From positions 1 through 40,145 of the forward strand of contig NZ_QGKS01000169.1 of NCBI RefSeq assembly GCF_003172935.1: 40,145 nt of DNA, in the 5' to 3' direction. The number at the start of each line of letters is the position of its first letter. The first letter of the stretch is position 1. A model generated the notes under the pieces. The model made no database searches and had not been told where the DNA came from. It worked only from the letters and a program-made list of their open reading frames with translations. A program made the position numbers and the translations under genes. This document shows positions 22,084 to 30,405 of the stretch, piece after piece. This DNA is from Micromonospora sicca. Lineage in GTDB: Bacteria > Actinomycetota > Actinomycetes > Mycobacteriales > Micromonosporaceae.

Positions 22084-23880
22084 ATGGAGCTACGTGCCAG
22101 GAGGACCCGGGTGCCCCGTTCGGTGGCGCTCGCGGCTGCGACGCTGCTGGTGATGGCGATCGGCGGAGTGACCGCCGCCGAGGCGGCCACCCCCGGCGCC
22201 GGGACGGTGTCGTCGACCAGGCCGACCGCCACCTGGACCGGCGGGCCGTTCGCGGTGCCCAACGCCACGGCGACGACCGGCACGCTGACGTGCAACGCCG
22301 CAGCGCCCTGTGACGACTACGCGCTCACCGTCGACGTCCCGGCAGGGTACTACGCCGCCAACGACCTGAAGATCAAGGTGAGTTGGCCCAACTCCGCTGC
22401 CGACTTCGACGTCTACCTGTACGACCGCAGCGGCGTCGAGGTGGGGCAGGCGGCCTCGACCGCCGACCCGGAGACCCTGGTCGTGCCGCCGGTGGCCGGT
22501 CAGTACACGGTGCGGATCGTGCCGTTCGCCCCGCTGGGCGAAAGCTACTCGGCGACCGCCGAGCTCGCGGCGAAGCCGGCCGCTCCGGCGCCAGGGCCGG
22601 TGGGTGCCGCCTCCTTCACCAACTACCCGGCACTCGGGACGCTGCCGCGCGCCCATGACGCCGGCGAGCCGTCGATCGGGGTCAACTGGAAGACCGGCAA
22701 GGTCATGTACCAGGCGTACACCGACACGTACCGGGTCTCCTTCGACGACACGAAGTCCCCGGCCACCGCGGCGTGGGAGGACAAGAGTGGCCACCTGCCC
22801 AAGTGCACGGCCAACGCCTCGCTGGACCCGATCCTGTTCACCGACCACGACACGGGCCGCACGTTCGAGTCGCAACTGGCCGGCAAGACCTCGCTGATGT
22901 GCTACACAGACGACGACGGCGAGACCTGGACCCCGTCGCAGGGTGGGGGCATCAACTCCGGCGTCGACCACCAGACCGTCGGCGGCGGCCGCTGGTCACC
23001 CAACGGCGTCGGCGGCACCCCGCTCTACCCGAACGCCGTCTACTACTGCTCGCAGGACATCGCCGACGCGCTCTGTGCGACCAGTCGCGACGGGGGGCTG
23101 ACCTTCGGCCCGGCCGTACCCATGTACACCCTGCTGGACTGCGGCGGCCTGCACGGGCACGTCAAGGTCTCCCCGAAGGACGGCACGGTCTACGTACCCA
23201 ACAAGGGCTGCGGCGGCAACCAGGCCGTCGCGCTCTCCGAGGACAACGGCCTGACCTGGCAGGTACGCAAGGTGCCGACCAGCCTGCCGGCGGACAGCGA
23301 CCCGTCCGTGGGCATCGGCTCGGACGGCACGGTCTACTTCGGCTACCAAAATGCCGACGGCCACGCGCACGTCGCGGTCTCGCACGACAAGGGCCGCACC
23401 TGGGAGAGCGACCAGGACGTCGGCGCCGCGCTGGGCGTGCAGAACGTGGTGTTCCCGGCCGTCGTCGCCGGCGACCCCGCCCGGGCCGCGTTCGCCTTCC
23501 TCGGCACGACGACCAGCGGCAACTACCAGGACGCCACCAACTTCACCGGCGAGTGGCACCTGTACGTCACCGTCACCTACGACGGCGGGCGCACCTGGTC
23601 GCTGACCGACGCGACGCCGAACGACGCGGTGCAGAAGGGTTCGATCTGCACCGGCGGCACCACCTGCGGCACCGACCGGAACCTGCTCGACTTCATGGAC
23701 GTCCAGCTGGACAAGCAGGGCCGCGTCCTCGTCGGGTACGCCGACGGATGCACCGGCGCCTGCGCCACCGGCGGCGCGCAGAATTTCGACGCGCTGGCCA
23801 CCATCGCCCGGCAGAGCGGCGGGAAGTCGCTGTTCGCCGCGTCCGACCCGGTCACGACGGCGAAGGTGAAGAAGAAGTGA
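22084..23880 (+). CDS. Secreted BNR/Asp-box (sialidase-like) protein
   Basis: A 598-aa exported protein. A signal peptide is clear: Arg-rich start, then VALAAATLLVMAIGGVTAAEA. The N-terminal part (residues ~60-165) has two cysteines (LTCN, APCDDY) and reads like a PPC-type beta domain (SAADFDVYLYDRSG, then GQYTVRIVPF). The rest is a beta-propeller with at least five Asp-box repeats: DDDGETW, SRDGGLTF, SEDNGLTW, SHDKGRTW and YDGGRTW. Asp-box propellers occur in sialidases and many other secreted proteins; I see no clear sialidase catalytic Arg triad or FRIP motif, so the reaction is unknown. The ATG at 22084 is chosen over 21997 because it begins the signal peptide. It overlaps the next lipoprotein gene by 4 bp. 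It looks like a housekeeping secreted gene inside the defence block. Confidence 0.85.
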   Translation: MELRARRTRVPRSVALAAATLLVMAIGGVTAAEAATPGAGTVSSTRPTATWTGGPFAVPNATATTGTLTCNAAAPCDDYALTVDVPAGYYAANDLKIKVSWPNSAADFDVYLYDRSGVEVGQAASTADPETLVVPPVAGQYTVRIVPFAPLGESYSATAELAAKPAAPAPGPVGAASFTNYPALGTLPRAHDAGEPSIGVNWKTGKVMYQAYTDTYRVSFDDTKSPATAAWEDKSGHLPKCTANASLDPILFTDHDTGRTFESQLAGKTSLMCYTDDDGETWTPSQGGGINSGVDHQTVGGGRWSPNGVGGTPLYPNAVYYCSQDIADALCATSRDGGLTFGPAVPMYTLLDCGGLHGHVKVSPKDGTVYVPNKGCGGNQAVALSEDNGLTWQVRKVPTSLPADSDPSVGIGSDGTVYFGYQNADGHAHVAVSHDKGRTWESDQDVGAALGVQNVVFPAVVAGDPARAAFAFLGTTTSGNYQDATNFTGEWHLYVTVTYDGGRTWSLTDATPNDAVQKGSICTGGTTCGTDRNLLDFMDVQLDKQGRVLVGYADGCTGACATGGAQNFDALATIARQSGGKSLFAASDPVTTAKVKKK

Positions 23881-24356
23881 TCCGCGTACGAGCGGGTGCT
23901 CTCGTGCTGGCCGCCGCCGCAGCCCTCACCGGCTGCGGCGGCACCGCGGACGAGACGGACCTCGGCGATCCGGACGCTCCCGGCGCGGCGGAGCCCCGAG
24001 CCGGATCCTCGGCCGCCACCCTCGTCTGCGCCGACGCGGCGACGGCCGTGCCGCGGCCCACCGCGCTCCCGGGCGAGGTTCCGCTGCCGTCCGACGCCGT
24101 CCTCACCGGCTCCGAGGAGCGGTCCGGCGGGCGGCTGGTGGTCACGGCGGTGACGCCGAGCGACTTTCGCTCGACCCTCGCGTTCATGCAGCGGGCCTAC
24201 CCGGCGGCCGGGCTGACGCTCAAGGAAGGTGAGGTCGAGGACCGCGACGCGGAGTCGAACTTCGCCGGCAAGGGTCTGGTCGGGCGCTGGACGCTGCGCG
24301 AGGTGCCGGACTGCGACGGCGACACCCTGGTCACTGTGCTCGTGGCCAGGGCTTGA
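23877..24356 (+). CDS. Small lipoprotein coupled to the BNR protein
   Basis: A 159-aa protein starting at GTG in the TGA of the upstream gene (GTGA). It has a lipoprotein signal with Cys20 (AAAALTGCGG), an acidic/Pro-Ala linker, and a compact domain with LPGEVPLPSDAVLTG, a TPSDFRSTLAFMQRAYPAAG helix and a final cysteine in VPDCDGDTLVTVLVAR. It is likely anchored to the outer membrane face beside the BNR protein it is co-translated with. A strong hairpin follows the gene. Function is unknown. Confidence 0.7.
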   Translation: MIRVRAGALVLAAAAALTGCGGTADETDLGDPDAPGAAEPRAGSSAATLVCADAATAVPRPTALPGEVPLPSDAVLTGSEERSGGRLVVTAVTPSDFRSTLAFMQRAYPAAGLTLKEGEVEDRDAESNFAGKGLVGRWTLREVPDCDGDTLVTVLVARA

Positions 24357-24363
24357 CGGAGGC

Positions 24364-24397
24364 GCCGAGGCCGAGCAGCACGCCGCTCGGCCTCGGC
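24364..24397 (+). terminator. Strong hairpin terminator
   Basis: GCCGAGGCCGAGC (24364-24376) and GCTCGGCCTCGGC (24385-24397) are perfect 13-bp arms with an 8-nt loop. It starts 7 bp after the stop of the lipoprotein gene. No T-tract follows, as is usual in high-GC actinobacteria. It may serve both the + operon and the converging minus gene at 24477. Confidence 0.8.
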
Positions 24398-24476
24398 CAG
24401 GCCCCTCGACCAGCCGAAACGCTTCACCACCGAAACCGAGATCGAGGTGGTCAATCAGTATGCGCGCGGCGTCCGG

Positions 24477-25793
24477 TCAGGCAGCGACTGCAGGGAACAC
24501 TACGAGCGATCCGTCACTGCTTCGTTCGATCTCGATCGCAACGTCAGCTTGGTGGATTCCCACGTTGAGGCCATCGCCCAAGGCGCGAAGGCGATATGCG
24601 GCTTTGAGTAGGTCGTCGACCTCGCCCTGCGTGAACATGATGCTTCGGAAACCGCCGTGCCGCCTCAACTCGAGAGTCGACAGTCGAAGTAGGACCGAGT
24701 TGATGCCTGATTCCAACTCGTCGACCCGACGCTCGTCGTCGCGCAACGTTCCGATAAAGCTCTTGAACGGATTGTTCGTACCCGCCTGTTGAGCGTGTTC
24801 AACTGCTTGAAGCACGAGCACTCGGCGTTTGAGAGCAATGGCGAGCCGGGCAAGCTCCAAGTGTGCGCGGAATGCGCCGCCTTCCTCGTTGATGCCGGGG
24901 AATGAAGTCGTCAACGCGCCAACTTCAACCGGGCCGTCGGGCAGTTTGGCCAGCGCATCTTGCCATTTTGTGAGCCGACGATTGGTTCGTTCGATCGCCG
25001 TGCTGATCGCGTACGACGAGGAATCCAGTCCCAACGACAGGCCGATTCTGCCCTGGTCGAGGAGGACCGACGTCGCCTTGTCGATCGCGTCACGACAACC
25101 ATCCAACTCGCTGCGCTCGTTCTCGAGGTTGTCTTCGTGCAACTGCTCCAGGAGGTCGGTGATTCGCTCGATCGCCTTCTGGCGTTGGTGATCGGCGTAG
25201 GCGCTGACGCCGACCGCGACGGCCATCAGCACAAGTGGCGCGGCCACTGTCAACGCTCCGGCGCTGGCCGCGGCCACACCAGCTGTGGTGGCCGAGCCGG
25301 TTGCAGCACCTGCAACAGCGGCCTTGCCGGCAACGGGCACAAACGTGGCATGGGCTGCGATGCCGCCGGTGGAGTTGACCAGTGCGCCGCGAATACCTGC
25401 TGCAGATGCCTTCGCAGCCATGGGCTTGACAAGTCCTTTACCGACCTGTGCGGCGACCTTTGCCGGTATCACCATTCGGTAGAGCACGTCACCGGTAGCG
25501 GCGACGTTCAGCGTCGGAGGCGCTGACTTCGCTGTCTGAGCCACGAGCTGCGACAACTGCTGAGCGAGGGGACTGGCTGCATGAAGCGGAATCCCGCCGT
25601 TCCGGTCGCGCTTGGTTGACATCGGATGCGCTTCCAGCGTGGCGATCGGGGAATCCGCAAGTGTTGCCAGGACTGTTCTCAGTTCTGCGAGTCGGGCCGG
25701 TGTCATGCCCTCATCGCCCAGCACCTTCGGCACGCTCACGGCCTCCGTGGCGAGTGTCCATACTGGCACGGGTGCCTTGTTGTCAGTGGTCAC
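24477..25793 (-). CDS. 438-aa protein with hydrophobic centre and helical C-terminus
   Basis: Residues 1-~155 are soluble. Residues ~156-200 form a long Gly/Ala/Val-rich hydrophobic stretch (ending LTVAAPLVLMAVAVGVSAYA) that could be a transmembrane hairpin. The rest is strongly helical and charged, with a possible coiled coil from ~200 (HQRQKAIERITDLLEQLHED) and further heptad-like segments. No enzymatic motif is seen. The shape resembles membrane-perturbing effectors or membrane-anchored scaffolds in defence islands, but that is an inference from layout only. The GTG start at 25793 has GGAGGGG upstream on the minus strand. It converges on the BNR/lipoprotein operon and diverges from the membrane protein at 26005. 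Codon use is less GC-rich than the pgl genes, hinting at a separate origin. Confidence 0.75.
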   Translation of the reverse strand: MTTDNKAPVPVWTLATEAVSVPKVLGDEGMTPARLAELRTVLATLADSPIATLEAHPMSTKRDRNGGIPLHAASPLAQQLSQLVAQTAKSAPPTLNVAATGDVLYRMVIPAKVAAQVGKGLVKPMAAKASAAGIRGALVNSTGGIAAHATFVPVAGKAAVAGAATGSATTAGVAAASAGALTVAAPLVLMAVAVGVSAYADHQRQKAIERITDLLEQLHEDNLENERSELDGCRDAIDKATSVLLDQGRIGLSLGLDSSSYAISTAIERTNRRLTKWQDALAKLPDGPVEVGALTTSFPGINEEGGAFRAHLELARLAIALKRRVLVLQAVEHAQQAGTNNPFKSFIGTLRDDERRVDELESGINSVLLRLSTLELRRHGGFRSIMFTQGEVDDLLKAAYRLRALGDGLNVGIHQADVAIEIERSSDGSLVVFPAVAA

Positions 25794-26004
25794 GTCTTGT
25801 CCCCTCCCGAACTGACGTACACCATAGGTGGTGGTAGCGACACCAACAACAACACCAGGCCGACCCTCACTGCTGGGCAGCGGCAGGTGACTGGTGTCGC
25901 TATCGTCCCAGGTGTCTCTGGCTCAGCCACTGTCGGCAAACGCCAAAGGGCTGCATCAACCAAACGGCCGGCGGGCTGGGCGGCTGGACCGTGATGAGGA
26001 GCCC

Positions 26005-26568
26005 GTGTTGAACGCAACCGAATCCCTGGTGACGCAGCTGCCGGCACTGCTCGGTGTGCTGATCGGCACGGCCGGCACGATGATCGTCACGACGGTGACT
26101 GAGCGTGGCCGGTGGCGGCGCAACCAGACCGTCCGTTGGGACGAGCGGCGGTTGGACGCGTATGCGGAGTTCACCCGTGCGGTGAAGGAGATCCACCTGC
26201 TGGCGATGGGGATGCTCAGCGCGCACCGGACGGGTGCTCGTACGCCTCCACTGCGCCCGGAGGAAGGGCTGGCGCGGCTGGCGGAGGCCGCTGAGCGGCA
26301 CAGCCTGGCCTGGGAATCGGTCCTGCTGCTCGGCGACGAGGCCACGGTGCGCGCGGCGTCGACCTGGCGTCACGCCGTCCGGAATCTGGAGCTGGCGGCG
26401 CGTGCCTTGCCGGACCCGCCGGACGACCTCGCCGCGCTGGTCCGCCGGGCCGACGAGACCCGGGACACGTTCTACCGGGCCGCGCGCGCCAGCCTCGACG
26501 TCCGGGGCGGCGCCGTCGACCAGTTCCGGCGCGCGGTCGGCAGCGAAATCCCGACCGCCCGGCGGTGA
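26005..26568 (+). CDS. Small membrane-anchored protein of unknown function
   Basis: A 187-aa protein. One transmembrane helix lies at residues ~8-30 (LPALLGVLIGTAGTMIVTTV), followed by RGRWRRNQTVRWDERRLDAY and a helical bundle to the end. Such 'N-terminal helix plus W-D-x-R-R-x-x-A-Y-x-x-F' proteins are common hypotheticals in actinobacteria. The start is uncertain: GTG 26005 lies 3 nt after GAGGAG, while TTG 26008 has better spacing. The frame stays open further upstream to 25894, but that part looks non-coding. It ends 78 bp before pglY. Confidence 0.7.
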   Translation: MLNATESLVTQLPALLGVLIGTAGTMIVTTVTERGRWRRNQTVRWDERRLDAYAEFTRAVKEIHLLAMGMLSAHRTGARTPPLRPEEGLARLAEAAERHSLAWESVLLLGDEATVRAASTWRHAVRNLELAARALPDPPDDLAALVRRADETRDTFYRAARASLDVRGGAVDQFRRAVGSEIPTARR

Positions 26569-26602
26569 GCAGTCTGCCCGCACGGTGGGCCGTGACGCGC
26601 CC

Positions 26603-26639
26603 CCGGTGCACACCGGCGGTGGCTGGTGATCGGTACGGT
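26603..26639 (+). promoter_or_regulatory. pglY promoter with inverted repeat
   Basis: TACGGT (26634-26639) is a TANNNT -10 box 7 nt before the ATG at 26647, so the transcript is probably leaderless. Seventeen bp upstream of it ends a perfect palindrome, CCGGTG-CA-CACCGG (26603-26616), at the -35 position. A regulator bound there would control pglY-pglZ-brxD. The repeat differs in sequence from the pglX one. Confidence 0.45.
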
Positions 26640-26646
26640 GTGCAGC

Positions 26647-29600
26647 ATGTCTTCGCCCACCCCTGCGCCGCTGCTCCGGGAGTTCATCGAGATCCCGGAG
26701 CGCACGAGCACGAGTGACTTCGTGCTCAAGCTCGCCGACAGTGTCGCCGATGCCGACGCCACCCTCCGCGACTATGTCGTCACGGACCGGCTGCTCGGTA
26801 ACTTTGACGAGGCGCTCGGGCTGATCCGCTCCGCGGTCGAAGGCCACGCCTCAAAGGCCGCATACCTGCACGGCTCCTTCGGCTCCGGTAAGTCGCACTT
26901 CATGGCGGTGCTGCACGCGCTGCTGCGCGGCGAGGCCGCCGCCCGCGGCCGGGACGAGTTGGCCCCGCTGGTCGCCAAGCACAGCGTCTGGCTGGACGGG
27001 CGCAAATTCCTGCTCATCCCGTACCACCTGCTCGACGCCCGCTCGCTGGAGCAGCGGGTGCTCGGCGGCTACGTCGACCGGGTGCGCGCGCTTCACCCCG
27101 GCGCCCCCATCCCGGCGGTACACCGCACCGACGCGCTGCTGGACCAGGCCGCCTCGCTGCGGGAGAAGATCGGTGACAAGCAGTTCATCGACGGCCTCCC
27201 CGGCGGGGACGCCGAGGACGAGTGGGGCGAGACCGAGACCTGGACGCCCGAGCGCCTCGACCAGGCGTTCGCCGGCGCGTACTCCGACGAGCTGCGCCGC
27301 AAGCTCGTCAACGACCTGCTGACCAGCTGGAACAAGGGCTTCTTCAGCAACGCCCGGGAGGATGCCGAGGCGTTCGTCTCGCTCGACCGGGGCCTCACCG
27401 AGATCAGCCGGCACGCCAAGGAACTCGGCTACCACGGCCTGATCCTCTTCCTCGACGAGCTGATCCTCTGGCTGGCCAACTCCATCGGCGACCAGCAGTT
27501 CGTCTCCCGCGAGATCCAGAAGATCACCAACTTCGTCGAGGGCGGCGACACCCGCCGGCCCATCCCGGTGGTCAGCTTCATCGCCCGCCAGCGTGACCTG
27601 CGCGAACTCGTCGGCGAGGAGGTCACTGGCGCCAACGAGCTGAGCTACCAGGACACCCTCAACCTGGCCAGCGGCCGGTTCGACGTCATCAAGCTGGAGG
27701 ACCGCAACCTTCCGGAGATCGCCCGCCGCCGGCTGCTCAAACCCCGCGACACCACGGCCGCCGCGGCGATCGGCAAGGCCTTCGACGCCACCACCAAGGT
27801 ACGGCGGGAGGTGTTCGACACCCTCCTCGGCACGGACTCGGGCAGCGGCGCGGACATCGACGCCTTCCGGTCGACGTACCCGTTCAGCCCGGCGTTCCTC
27901 TCCACGCTGGTGCACGTGTCCAGCGCGCTGCAGCGCTCCCGGACCGCGCTGAAGCTGATGCGCCAGCTCCTGGTCGACCGCCGGGACACGCTGCGCCTCG
28001 GCCAGCTCGTCCCGCTCGGCGACCTCTACGACGTGATCAGCGGGGGCGGGGACCAGCCCTTCACCGAGAAGCTCAAGGCCGAGTTCGAGATGGCCCAGAA
28101 GCTCTACGACCTGAAGCTGCGCCCCTACCTACTCGGCCAGTACGACCTCACCGACGACGATCTGGAGGCCGCCCGTCGGGGCACCCCGCTGCCGGGCGAC
28201 GTGGCCGGGCGGGTCCGCGCCTTCACCGGCGATGACCGGCTGGTGAAGACGCTGCTGCTGGCCGCCCTCGCGCCCAGCGTGCCGGCCCTGCGGAACCTGA
28301 CCGCCCGGCGGCTCTCCGCCCTCAACCACGGCAGCATCACCAGCCCGATCCCCGGCGGTGAGGTTGCCCAGGTCAACCGCAAGCTCACCGACTGGGCCGG
28401 CCGGTTCGCCGAGATCCGCATCGGCGAGGGCGACGACCCGATCGTCTCGCTGGAACTGGTCGGCGTGGACGTCGACAGCGTCCTCGCCACCGCCAAGCAC
28501 TACGACAACGAGGGCGCCCGCAAGCACATGGTCCAGCGGCTGCTCTGGCAGCAGCTCGGTGTGCCGTGGAGCGACTCGTTCTTCGCCGAGGCCGGGCTGA
28601 GCTGGCGGGGCAGCCGCCGCAGCATCGAACTGGTCTACGGCAACGTGCGCGACGTCAACGACATCCGTGACGAGGCGTTCCACCCGAACGACCCGACCGG
28701 CTGGCGGATGATCATCGACTATCCGTTCGACGACGGCAGCCACGGCCCGGCCGACGACCGCCAGCGGGTCCAGGACCTGATCAGCCGGACCACCTCCCGC
28801 ACCGTGTGCTGGATCCCCGCGGCGCTCACCGTGGAACGCCTCACCGAGCTGGGCAAGCTCGTCATCATCGACAAGCTGCTCGAGGGGCAGCGCTTCGACA
28901 GCCACGCCGACCACCTCAACCCGGACGACCGGCGCCGCGCGCACGGCGCGCTGACCAACCAGCGCAGCGCGCTGCTCGCGAAGATGCAGGCCGTGCTCCG
29001 CCAGGCGTACGGTCTGGCCGGCAAGCAGGCTACCGACGTGGTGCTCGGCTTCGACGACCACCTGCAGTCGCTGACCCGGGCGCTTGAGCCCAAGCTGCCG
29101 ATGGGCGCAACCTTCAACGACGCGCTGCGCAGCATCGGCGACCAGATGCTCGGCCAGCAGTACCCGGCCCACCCGGACTTCGACCCCGACCGCAAGGGCG
29201 ACCCGATCCGCCTTGCCGACGTCAAGGTGGTGCTCGACCACGTCCGCCGGGCCGTCGAGTCCCCCGAGGGACGCGCCGAGGTCGACCGTCCGCACCGGCA
29301 GACCGTGCGACGCATCGCCAACCCGCTCGGGCTGGGCACCATGCACGAGGCGGCCTTCGTCATCGAGGGGGAGTGGGTCCAGCACTTCCAGCGCAAGGCG
29401 TCCGGCGAGGGCATCACCGGCGAGCTGCGGGTGGATGACCTGCTTCGCTGGATCGACGATCCGAGTCCGCGCGGCCTCGACCCGATCGTCGCGCAGCTCG
29501 TCGTGGCGACCTTCGCCGAGCAGACCGACCGCGCCTTCTACTTCCACGGCAGCGAGGTGATCCCGGCCCCCGAGCTGGGGAAGATCACCGCGGATCACAT

Positions 29601-30405
29601 GCTCCGCGAGGAGCGGCTGCCCGCCGAGGAGGACTGGCAGGCCGCGCGGGCCCGCTCCGCGGCCATCTTCGGCGTCCAGCCGCTCGACCTGCGGCGGGGC
29701 CGGCTGGTGGCGCTCTTCGGCCGCGACCTGACCACCCACGCGAACCGCCACCGGGAAGCGGCTCACGGACTGGTCGCCCGCCTGGAGCAGCACGCGACCT
29801 GGCTGGGAATCGACAAGGAGTCTGGCAGCGGACGGCTGGCCACCGCCCGCGCCGCCGCCGACCTGCTGGAGGCACTGGCCAACGGACGGTCGGCGGTGGA
29901 GGCCGTCGAACGGCTCGCCCGCGCCGAACTCGCCGGCCCGGCCGACCGGACCGGCAAGAGCATCATGAGCGCCGCGCAGGTCTCGGCGGCGCTCGCCGCC
30001 GCGCCGTGGGACACCTTCGAGATCGTCGCCGGGCTGCCCGAGCCCTACGCGGCCGAGGCGGCGGTGATTCTCGCCGAGCTTCGCCGCGTTGCCCAGGCCG
30101 ACGAGCTGACCGCCCCGCTCGCCCCGGCCCTGCGCCGCGCCCAGATCGACTCCACCGCCCTGATCCGCCGCGCCACCCGAAAGCCGGAAGTCGTCCACGT
30201 GCCCGGACGCGACGAGGACCCGGCCGAGATCGTCCATCCGCGCCGCCCGATCGACCAGGACATTCCGGAGGTCGTTGTCGATCAGCCGAGCGGTCGGATC
30301 TCGGTGGCGGCCGGCGACCTCGATCGAGCCGTGGAGCAGCTGCGCGCCTTCGCTGCTGACCAGGGCGACGCGACCATCGAGGTGACCTGGAGAATCGTGC
30401 CGTGA
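26647..30405 (+). CDS. pglY: BREX-2 ATPase PglY
   Basis: A 1252-aa P-loop protein. Walker A is GSFGSGKSH (76-84, Lys82) and Walker B is LFLDEL (Asp270-Glu271). The long remainder is helical with many Arg/Asp pairs and no membrane segments. Size, motif place and position before pglZ match PglY of Streptomyces Pgl and type 2 BREX, a large ATPase needed for phage resistance whose exact role is not known; it is presumed to act with PglZ. The ATG at 26647 is preferred over 26626 because it fits the leaderless -10. The pglZ start overlaps its stop by 4 bp. Confidence 0.93.
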   Translation: MSSPTPAPLLREFIEIPERTSTSDFVLKLADSVADADATLRDYVVTDRLLGNFDEALGLIRSAVEGHASKAAYLHGSFGSGKSHFMAVLHALLRGEAAARGRDELAPLVAKHSVWLDGRKFLLIPYHLLDARSLEQRVLGGYVDRVRALHPGAPIPAVHRTDALLDQAASLREKIGDKQFIDGLPGGDAEDEWGETETWTPERLDQAFAGAYSDELRRKLVNDLLTSWNKGFFSNAREDAEAFVSLDRGLTEISRHAKELGYHGLILFLDELILWLANSIGDQQFVSREIQKITNFVEGGDTRRPIPVVSFIARQRDLRELVGEEVTGANELSYQDTLNLASGRFDVIKLEDRNLPEIARRRLLKPRDTTAAAAIGKAFDATTKVRREVFDTLLGTDSGSGADIDAFRSTYPFSPAFLSTLVHVSSALQRSRTALKLMRQLLVDRRDTLRLGQLVPLGDLYDVISGGGDQPFTEKLKAEFEMAQKLYDLKLRPYLLGQYDLTDDDLEAARRGTPLPGDVAGRVRAFTGDDRLVKTLLLAALAPSVPALRNLTARRLSALNHGSITSPIPGGEVAQVNRKLTDWAGRFAEIRIGEGDDPIVSLELVGVDVDSVLATAKHYDNEGARKHMVQRLLWQQLGVPWSDSFFAEAGLSWRGSRRSIELVYGNVRDVNDIRDEAFHPNDPTGWRMIIDYPFDDGSHGPADDRQRVQDLISRTTSRTVCWIPAALTVERLTELGKLVIIDKLLEGQRFDSHADHLNPDDRRRAHGALTNQRSALLAKMQAVLRQAYGLAGKQATDVVLGFDDHLQSLTRALEPKLPMGATFNDALRSIGDQMLGQQYPAHPDFDPDRKGDPIRLADVKVVLDHVRRAVESPEGRAEVDRPHRQTVRRIANPLGLGTMHEAAFVIEGEWVQHFQRKASGEGITGELRVDDLLRWIDDPSPRGLDPIVAQLVVATFAEQTDRAFYFHGSEVIPAPELGKITADHMLREERLPAEEDWQAARARSAAIFGVQPLDLRRGRLVALFGRDLTTHANRHREAAHGLVARLEQHATWLGIDKESGSGRLATARAAADLLEALANGRSAVEAVERLARAELAGPADRTGKSIMSAAQVSAALAAAPWDTFEIVAGLPEPYAAEAAVILAELRRVAQADELTAPLAPALRRAQIDSTALIRRATRKPEVVHVPGRDEDPAEIVHPRRPIDQDIPEVVVDQPSGRISVAAGDLDRAVEQLRAFAADQGDATIEVTWRIVP

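Noticed and set aside
21636..22313. 225-codon + strand frame before the BNR gene
   Set aside because: Low-complexity Arg/Cys/Gly content that continues into the BNR gene in another frame; no start signal or motif.
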